Positions 58,625 to 64,000 of a stretch of DNA of 64,000 nt are shown piece after piece. Source of the DNA: Parabacteroides sp900760525 (GTDB lineage Bacteria > Bacteroidota > Bacteroidia > Bacteroidales > Tannerellaceae); the NCBI RefSeq assembly GCF_049860805.1, contig NZ_CP187555.1:4340001-4404000 (forward strand), given 5' to 3'. Both the position numbers and the translations under genes were made by a program. Within the stretch, counting starts at the first letter, position 1. Each line of letters opens with the position of its first letter. The notes under the pieces were generated by a model. It was not told where the DNA came from. It searched no databases and worked only from the letters and a program-made list of their open reading frames with translations.

Positions 58625-61411
58625 ATGTCCGAAAACAATTCTATATTCATCAAGGGAGCTCGAATCAATAACCTGAAAAATATCGATGTCGAGATCCCCA
58701 GAGATAAACTGGTCGTTATAACCGGCCTTTCCGGTAGTGGAAAATCATCGTTGGCATTCGATACGTTGTATGCGGAAGGGCAACGCCGCTATGTGGAGAG
58801 CCTGTCTGCCTATGCCCGCCAATTCCTGGGACGTATGAGCAAGCCGGAGTGCGACTATATCAAAGGCATTCCCCCTGCCATCGCCATCGAACAAAAGGTG
58901 AACACCCGCAACCCGCGTTCGACGGTGGGAACTTCTACGGAGATATACGAATACCTTCGCCTCCTGTATGCCCGTATCGGGAAAACGATCTCTCCCGTCT
59001 CCGGTACGGAAGTGAAGAAACACCAGGTAAGCGATATCGTGAAAGAAGTCCTGGCTTATCCCGCCGGAACCCGTTTTGCCGTATACGCCCCAGTCGTCCT
59101 GCCGGATGGGCGTGGCATAAAGGAGCAGTTGGAAATCCTGCAAAAGGAAGGTTACACCCGTTTGTCCATCAACGAGACCGTTTATCGTATCGGTGAAGTG
59201 CTGGCGGATGACGCGCTGCTTTCTTCCCCCGTGATCGAACTGCTGATTGACCGTCTGGTCGTATCTGATGATAAGACATTGAAAAGCCGTCTTGCCGACT
59301 CTGCCGAAACTGCTTTCTTCGAGGGACATGATACCTGTATTATCCGTATTTATGTACCCGAAGGAACGGTTGTAAAAGAATATTCCAAAAAGTTTGAGGC
59401 CGATGGTATGGTGTTTGACCAGCCGACCGACATGATGTTCAGCTTCAACAACCCGTTAGGCGCCTGTCCGACTTGCGAAGGTTTCGGGAAGGTGCTCGGT
59501 ATCGATGAAAATCTGGTCGTGCCGGATAAGAGCCTGTCCGTTTTCCAGGGGGCGGTTGTCTGCTGGAAAGGCGAGGTGATGGGAGAGTGGCTGAAAGAGT
59601 TTATCGTGAAGAGCGAGAAATATAACTTCCCGATCCACCGTCCTTATTACGATCTGACTGGGAAGGAGAAAGACCTGCTTTGGCACGGTGCACGCGGACT
59701 GCATGGCATCGATGACTTCTTTAAGTTTGTAGAAGAGAACCTTTATAAGATACAGTACCGTGTGATGCTGGCACGTTATCGCGGGAAGACCGTTTGTCCG
59801 ACCTGCCGGGGTTCGCGCCTGCGCCCCGAAGCACTTTATGTAAAGGTGGGAGGGAAAGATATCGCGGAATTGGTCGCTCTTCCGATCACGGAAGCAAAAG
59901 CCTTTTTCGATAACCTTCAACTCGACGAGAACGAGGCCTCCATCGCCAAACGTTTGCTGACGGAGATCACCAACCGCCTGCAATTCCTGTTGGATGTGGG
60001 GTTGGGCTACCTGACGCTCGACCGCTTGTCCGCCTCCCTTTCCGGTGGTGAAAGCCAGCGTATCAATCTGGCGACCTCTTTGGGTAGCAGCTTGGTCGGT
60101 TCCCTTTATATATTGGATGAACCGAGTATCGGGCTCCATTCGCGTGATACCGATCTGCTGATCAAGGTCCTCCGGCAATTGCAGGCATTAGGCAATACGG
60201 TTGTCGTGGTGGAACATGACGAAGAGATTATCCGTGCAGCCGATTACATTATCGATATCGGCCCGAAAGCCGGCCGCCTGGGGGGAGAAGTGGTCTATCA
60301 GGGCGATGTTAACGACTTGAAAACCAGTAGTAACAGCTATACCGTCCGGTATTTGACTGGCGAGGATCAGATAGAAGTGCCTCTTTATCGTCGTCCCTGG
60401 AATAATTATATCGAGGTGAAAGGCGCCCGTAAGAACAATCTGAAAGGTATCGATGTGAAGTTTCCCCTGAATGTAATGACCGTCGTAACAGGTGTCAGCG
60501 GTTCGGGTAAAAGCTCGCTTGTGCGTGATATCTTCTACGAAGGAGTCAAGCATTATTTAGATGATGCCGCCCGCCTGATGGTAGACTGTTCCGGCCTGGA
60601 AGGTGATATGCACATGATCAAAGGGATCGAGTTTGTCGACCAGAATTCCATCGGTAAGAGTTCCCGCTCCAACCCGGTGACCTATATCGGCGCCTACGAC
60701 GAAATCCGTAAACTCTATGGCGAACAGCCTCTTGCTAAACAGATGGGCTATTCGGCAGCCTATTTCTCCTTTAATAAGGAAGGCGGACGATGTGAAGAAT
60801 GCAAGGGAGAAGGAAAGATCACGGTCGAAATGCAGTTTATGGCCGATATCACCCTCGAATGCGAAACCTGCCACGGCAAGCGTTTCAAACAGGATGTACT
60901 CGATGTCGAATATCACGGTGCGAGCATTTACGATATGTTGGAAATGACCGTGAACCAGGCGATCGAGTTTTTCGAACAATATCCGGGTTCGCAGGAAAAG
61001 AAGATTGTAAAAAAGCTGAAACCCCTCCAGGATGTCGGGTTGGGCTACATCAAACTCGGACAGACTTCATCTACTTTGTCCGGCGGTGAAAACCAGCGTG
61101 TGAAACTTGCCTACTATCTCGGTCAGGAGAAGCAGGAACCGACGCTTTTCGTTTTCGACGAGCCGACGACCGGTCTGCACTTCCATGACATCAAGACCTT
61201 GTTGAAAGCCTTCAATGCCTTGATCGATAAAGGCCATACGGTTGTCATTATCGAGCATAACATGGATGTGATCAAATGTGCCGATTATCTGGTCGATCTT
61301 GGTCCCGAAGGAGGAAGTGCCGGAGGAAATCTGGTCTGTACCGGAACGCCGGAAGAGGTGGCGATGTGCGAGGTTTCCTATACGGGAAAGTATTTGAAGG
61401 ATAAACTCTGA
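58625..61411 (+). CDS. uvrA: Excinuclease ABC subunit A
   Basis: DNA-damage recognition ATPase of nucleotide excision repair, acting with UvrB and UvrC. The 928-aa protein has both ABC modules: Walker A GLSGSGKS (34-41) and GVSGSGKS (623-630), signatures LSGGESQR (472) and LSGGENQR (818). Zinc-binding CxxC pairs are seen in CPTCEGFG/CPTCRGSR and CEECKGEG/CETCHGKR. The frame also has ATG 58610, but the promoter position favours 58625. It is followed by a convergent small gene, with a hairpin between. Confidence 0.97.
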   Translation: MSENNSIFIKGARINNLKNIDVEIPRDKLVVITGLSGSGKSSLAFDTLYAEGQRRYVESLSAYARQFLGRMSKPECDYIKGIPPAIAIEQKVNTRNPRSTVGTSTEIYEYLRLLYARIGKTISPVSGTEVKKHQVSDIVKEVLAYPAGTRFAVYAPVVLPDGRGIKEQLEILQKEGYTRLSINETVYRIGEVLADDALLSSPVIELLIDRLVVSDDKTLKSRLADSAETAFFEGHDTCIIRIYVPEGTVVKEYSKKFEADGMVFDQPTDMMFSFNNPLGACPTCEGFGKVLGIDENLVVPDKSLSVFQGAVVCWKGEVMGEWLKEFIVKSEKYNFPIHRPYYDLTGKEKDLLWHGARGLHGIDDFFKFVEENLYKIQYRVMLARYRGKTVCPTCRGSRLRPEALYVKVGGKDIAELVALPITEAKAFFDNLQLDENEASIAKRLLTEITNRLQFLLDVGLGYLTLDRLSASLSGGESQRINLATSLGSSLVGSLYILDEPSIGLHSRDTDLLIKVLRQLQALGNTVVVVEHDEEIIRAADYIIDIGPKAGRLGGEVVYQGDVNDLKTSSNSYTVRYLTGEDQIEVPLYRRPWNNYIEVKGARKNNLKGIDVKFPLNVMTVVTGVSGSGKSSLVRDIFYEGVKHYLDDAARLMVDCSGLEGDMHMIKGIEFVDQNSIGKSSRSNPVTYIGAYDEIRKLYGEQPLAKQMGYSAAYFSFNKEGGRCEECKGEGKITVEMQFMADITLECETCHGKRFKQDVLDVEYHGASIYDMLEMTVNQAIEFFEQYPGSQEKKIVKKLKPLQDVGLGYIKLGQTSSTLSGGENQRVKLAYYLGQEKQEPTLFVFDEPTTGLHFHDIKTLLKAFNALIDKGHTVVIIEHNMDVIKCADYLVDLGPEGGSAGGNLVCTGTPEEVAMCEVSYTGKYLKDKL

Positions 61412-61419
61412 TAAAAAAG

Positions 61420-61485
61420 GGAGGTGTGCCAAACTGCCCCGTTCCCGTGTCAAGTGCGGGATCAAGGGGATTTTGACATACCTCC
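61420..61485. terminator. Nested hairpin between uvrA and the convergent small gene
   Basis: GGAGGTGTGCCAAA (61420-61433) and TTTGACATACCTCC (61472-61485) pair with one wobble and one mismatch; inside, CCCC/GGGG and CCCG/CGGG strengthen the structure. No T-run, so termination is inferred from position. Confidence 0.5.
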
Positions 61486-61507
61486 GTCCAAATAGCCATC
61501 GGTATTT

Positions 61508-61732
61508 CTATTTTTTACTCTTTTCCTGCTCTGCAACCTGATGAACGCGGTCGGCAACAGATTCTATTTTGTCCAGGCCTGCATCTTTCAGACTCATAGC
61601 TTCTTCTTTTGCTTTTGAAGCAAGGTTGTGCAGGTTTGCGTGAAGGCAGCGGAATTTACCATCATCTTCCATCTTGCGGAGTACATAACCTGTGACAACT
61701 CCGACTACCATACCAATTAATAAATCTTTCAT
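61508..61732 (-). CDS. Small YtxH-like membrane-anchored protein
   Basis: A 74-aa protein: one N-terminal hydrophobic segment with glycines (LLIGMVVGVVTGYVLRKM, residues 4-21), then a charged amphipathic helix rich in K, E and A (KAKEEAMSLKDAGLDKIESV). This is the layout of YtxH-domain proteins, linked to stress in other bacteria; evidence here is layout only. Its promoter may be the minus-strand TACCTTTG at 61976-61983, which would give a long leader of about 240 nt. Confidence 0.7.
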   Translation of the reverse strand: MKDLLIGMVVGVVTGYVLRKMEDDGKFRCLHANLHNLASKAKEEAMSLKDAGLDKIESVADRVHQVAEQEKSKK

Positions 61733-61944
61733 ACCATTACGTTTTTAAATGATTACTACTTTAGTTTTGTCTCCTCAAAACAAGAGGTAAATCTGTATTG
61801 TTCCGGTTTTTAAAGTATTTATAAGTATTGCGGAATTGTTTAGGGAAAAATATACGGCAACCCGTTTCTTTCCGCTGAAAGAGGATTGCCGTATAAAAGT
61901 TAGGAATAAGGTCCTGGTGATTTCTTCGCGTCTTCAAAATAAGT

Positions 61945-62004
61945 AATATAAGTGTGTGTTTCTCTTTTCTTCGGACAAAGGTAGAGTGGGAATGTTACAA
62001 AACT
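61945..62004 (-). promoter_or_regulatory. 60-bp promoter-like block, copy 1
   Basis: Contains minus-strand TACCTTTG (61976-61983). A second copy lies at 62652-62711 with 52 of 60 bases identical. It is placed to drive the small YtxH-like gene. The stretch 61733-63203 shows no convincing gene; plus-strand frames at 62214-62501 and 62594-62887 have no signal or family features and the first is largely repeat. Confidence 0.45.
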
Positions 62005-62237
62005 GTTACAGCTGGTGTACAGTGTTGTTAAAAAACTTTTGCTAAGCATTGTTTATTCGATTTGGGCTAATGGCTTTCTGAAAGATATTGCAATAAGGGA
62101 TTGAAAAAAGGGAAGGTGGTTATTGTATAATATTGTTTTGTTAACAACAAGGCACATTCTTTTTTAATGGCTGCAGATTCCGGTTCTTCATCGGGGAAAA
62201 AGGGTTTTCTGCCATGAAGTGCGCAGTTTTTCACCAC

Positions 62238-62345
62238 GAAGACGGTCGCCATCGCCGTGAGTTGCCGGGGCTATGCACCACGAAGACGGTCGTCATGGTA
62301 ACGAAGACGGTCGTCGTGGCGATGAAGACGGTCGTCGTGTCGGTA
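62238..62345. repeat. Phased 21-bp GAAGACGGTCGTC repeat
   Basis: The core GAAGACGGTCG begins at 62238, 62282, 62303 and 62324. Spacings are 44, 21 and 21. Three copies carry the dyad GACG-GT-CGTC. Units differ in the flanks (CACGAAG, ACGAAG, ATGAAG). Surrounding DNA is A/T-rich, so the G/C-rich array stands out. Confidence 0.75.
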
Positions 62346-62651
62346 AAGGGGCAAATTTCTTTTGCGATATTCAGGCCTGTGGCAACATTCGTTTGCTACA
62401 GGCGATTCTCCTGGAGTTTAGTTTTTTCACAATGTCAGGATTTCTTGCTTTCCGGTAACAGAAGGACTCTGTTTTCCAATTTCCTGCCGTGCTCGTTTTA
62501 GCAGTTGTTTATGAATTCCGATCTGAAAGAAGAAAACGTCAAACATGCATCGGCCGGGATTTCATCCCAAATAGAAAAAATCCCCAATAAGGGTTGTTGT
62601 ATATTTTAGTAACATGCCTAATCCTTATCCCCACTGATTTTCTACTGAGCC

Positions 62652-62711
62652 AATATAAGTCTGTGCCCCTCTTTTCTTTGGACAAAGGTAGAGGGGAGAT
62701 GTTACAAAACT
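62652..62711 (-). repeat. 60-bp promoter-like block, copy 2
   Basis: Diverged direct copy of 61945-62004 (52 of 60 identical), again with minus-strand TACCTTTG and the flanking GTTTTGTAACAT. No minus-strand gene follows it closely, so it may be a leftover of a duplication or drive a short RNA. Confidence 0.5.
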
Positions 62712-62799
62712 TTTATCCCCTGAACATGGAAACATGTTGCATAAATGGCGCAGTTTTGTCCTGTAACCCATATGTTTTGGAAAAATATGCCTGTTTTTT

Positions 62800-62830
62800 C
62801 TTGTTGATTCGGAAAACCTATTTACCTTTG
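62800..62830 (+). promoter_or_regulatory. Promoter of the structured RNA
   Basis: CTTG (62800-62803), a 19-bp spacer and TACCTTTG (62823-62830) fit the consensus with one mismatch. No start codon with a good frame follows nearby. Confidence 0.6.
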
Positions 62831-62836
62831 CAACGA

Positions 62837-63108
62837 TTCCGTAGTGGGCAGCGGCCCACAGAGCGCGGAGTCAATTACATATTGTAAGCATTTTACGAAG
62901 ATTATTCTTAGTTAGAAATCTGCAAAATTTTTAAGTACACTGGAATAATGGACAGTAAATGCTTGCGCTGGTTACGTATAAGTTCATCTACCATTCTTAT
63001 GGGAAGATTGTTTTATATCGTATAAGGCGCGGGCTATTGTTCTATTATTGGTGTACGGGCTTTGCAGAGCCTCTAATTAGATAATAGACAATTGGCCCGC
63101 GTTTTTTT
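62837..63108 (+). ncRNA. Predicted structured non-coding RNA (about 270 nt)
   Basis: A consensus-like promoter is followed by about 190 nt without a conserved ORF and then by a strong intrinsic terminator. Visible helices: GTGGGC/GCCCAC with tetraloop AGCG (62844-62859), and a nested pair AAGCATTT with AAATGCTT enclosing ATTATTC with GAATAAT (about 62886-62964). Length and a long central hairpin would suit 6S RNA or another housekeeping or regulatory RNA, but I recognise no diagnostic sequence of tmRNA, RNase P or SRP RNA. It could also be a leader of the next gene. Confidence 0.55.
63028..63108 (+). terminator. Strong intrinsic terminator
   Basis: CGCGGGC (63028-63034), ATTG and TCTATTAT pair with ATAATAGA, CAAT and GCCCGCG (63081-63101), with short bulges, followed by seven T (63102-63108). 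The loop contains a smaller GGCT/AGCC hairpin. Confidence 0.85.
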
Positions 63109-63209
63109 ATGCCCGTTCATAATCACTCGCGGGGAGTTGTTCTCTCCTTCGTGAAATTAGTTGTTGGATTTTTAAACACTATTTTATTAACAATTAATTT
63201 TTAATGATT

Positions 63210-64000
63210 ATGAACAAAAGATTTTCTACTCTTTTGGCAGGTGTTGCACTGATGGGTGCAGTGTCTGTTAATGCGCAGCAGGTTCCGGTGACGACCAAGC
63301 CTGCGGCATCAGTTGCAGCTTTGACTGCAGGAGATGTGGTGTATTTGAATTATGATGCTTCTTGGCAGATTGATTTTACAGGTGCTTGGACGGCAAATTC
63401 TCACAAGGATAGTTTGATTTATGCAAGTACTCCTGTGGCTGGCCGTTCAAAAGCTCATATTGACTCTTTGTTATTCAAGCTGGACTATGAAAAGACAGCT
63501 TTGGATTATAACGGAACCGCAACATTTGAATATGGGTTTACTTTTACAAGTAAGGTCGGCAAGTTTGCATTTGCAAAACCTGCAGCAGGAAAAAAGGCAA
63601 CAGCTTTTTTGAAGACAAATGGAGCATTGAACAAGTGGGTACTGCCTGCAGCCTATTTGACTACAGCTGGTGTTAGTGCTTCTACGTCTTATGGATATGT
63701 CCCTTATGTAGTTGCTTCTCGTGTATCCGCGACAGATGATACTCCTAAAACTGTATACGTATTAGCTAAAGATATTACTTCTGGCGTTGTTGAAGTATTG
63801 GAAGTCGAGTATGATGCGGCTTTAGCATCTGCGATAACTTTAGCAAAGTTACAGGTAAATTATAATGCTTCAACAGGAATCGGTACGCTTGTTCAATCCG
63901 GTTCTCATGTGTTGTATTCAATAGATGGTTATAAAGTTTCCAGTTTAGATATAAACGTTTCTGCAACAAACATCGAAGACGCTCTTGGTTATGAAAAGCC
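63210..64000 (+). CDS. Large secreted protein, DUF6383-type (3' partial)
   Basis: Open from ATG 63210 (alternative ATG 63204) to the window end, 263 codons visible. The signal peptide MNKRFSTLLAGVALMGAVSV ends at NAQ. The rest is rich in Ala, Thr, Val and beta-prone, with PAASVAALTAGDVVYLNYDA and repeated YG/YVPY strands, and has few charged residues. The N-terminus closely resembles that of the large secreted DUF6383-domain proteins abundant in Parabacteroides. The C-terminal sorting domain lies beyond the edge, so this is a family guess from the N-terminus. Its leader is about 100 nt after the terminator of the preceding RNA. Confidence 0.6.
   Translation, partial: MNKRFSTLLAGVALMGAVSVNAQQVPVTTKPAASVAALTAGDVVYLNYDASWQIDFTGAWTANSHKDSLIYASTPVAGRSKAHIDSLLFKLDYEKTALDYNGTATFEYGFTFTSKVGKFAFAKPAAGKKATAFLKTNGALNKWVLPAAYLTTAGVSASTSYGYVPYVVASRVSATDDTPKTVYVLAKDITSGVVEVLEVEYDAALASAITLAKLQVNYNASTGIGTLVQSGSHVLYSIDGYKVSSLDINVSATNIEDALGYEK

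Noticed and set aside
62214..62501. 95-aa plus-strand frame with MKTVVV repeats
   Set aside because: It reads through the GAAGACGGTCGTC array; no signal peptide, domain or start context supports it.
62837..63108. tmRNA, RNase P RNA or SRP RNA
   Set aside because: The conserved sequences of these RNAs, such as the tRNA-like ends of tmRNA or the GAAAGTCCGGGC-type core of RNase P, are not visible.

Overview
The window looks like chromosome of a gut Bacteroidales bacterium, most likely Parabacteroides or a close relative. The reasons are promoter-like TAnnTTTG (-7) and TTTG (-33) elements in place of E. coli boxes, few Shine-Dalgarno sequences, many SPII lipoproteins, two Mfa/Fim-type fimbrial loci, SusD-free glycosidases of GH2 and GH106 type, DUF3836, DUF3575 and DUF3868 families, and a secreted protein at the right edge that resembles the large DUF6383-type proteins of Parabacteroides. 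The genus call is inference from gene content; no marker was compared with a database.

Layout. 1-9 kb: end of a GH2 beta-galactosidase, dut, an operon TPR protein / DUF4292 lipoprotein / EnvC-like amidase activator, then on the minus strand ribF, an ArgE-like M20 deacylase and a polysaccharide flippase. 9-16 kb: a shortened ECF sigma factor, then a BlaI-BlaR1(TonB)-TPR signalling operon followed by a decayed and an intact six-bladed beta-propeller lipoprotein. 16-24 kb: a patatin/beta-barrel protein, DUF2461, sppA, three DUF2975-like membrane proteins, another membrane protein, a YozG-like XRE regulator and a DUF3836 protein. 24-34 kb: trpB-type synthase, two paralogous porins, an RmlD-like reductase, asd, a lamin-tail secreted protein and a C11 (clostripain) protease. 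34-41 kb: a first fimbrial locus (DUF3575, shortened DUF3868, two fimbrillins, DUF5119) with an AraC regulator and a GHL10 hydrolase. 41-55 kb: a second, complete fimbrial operon on the minus strand (DUF3575, DUF3868-OmpA, Mfa1-like major subunit, Mfa2-like anchor, accessory fimbrillin, 1863-residue adhesin), headed by a tyrosine recombinase gene. 55-64 kb: GH106-type glycosidase, uvrA, a small YtxH-like protein, a probable structured RNA and the start of the large secreted protein.

Two observations stand out. First, the 53.5-54.0 kb segment upstream of the second fimbrial operon is bounded by 20-bp inverted repeats, one at 53549-53568 and three tandem copies at 53939-54029, the last overlapping the 3' end of the recombinase gene. 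Its only clear -7 element points away from the operon, so it looks like a phase-variable promoter cassette captured in the OFF orientation. The adjacent recombinase has Cys where the family has its first catalytic Arg, so the switch may be locked. Second, at least nine intergenic gaps contain arrays of short imperfect palindromes repeated every 21-23 bp (or 11 bp). Palindrome arms change together from unit to unit and sequences differ between loci, but the spacing stays near two DNA turns. I know of no described element with these properties.
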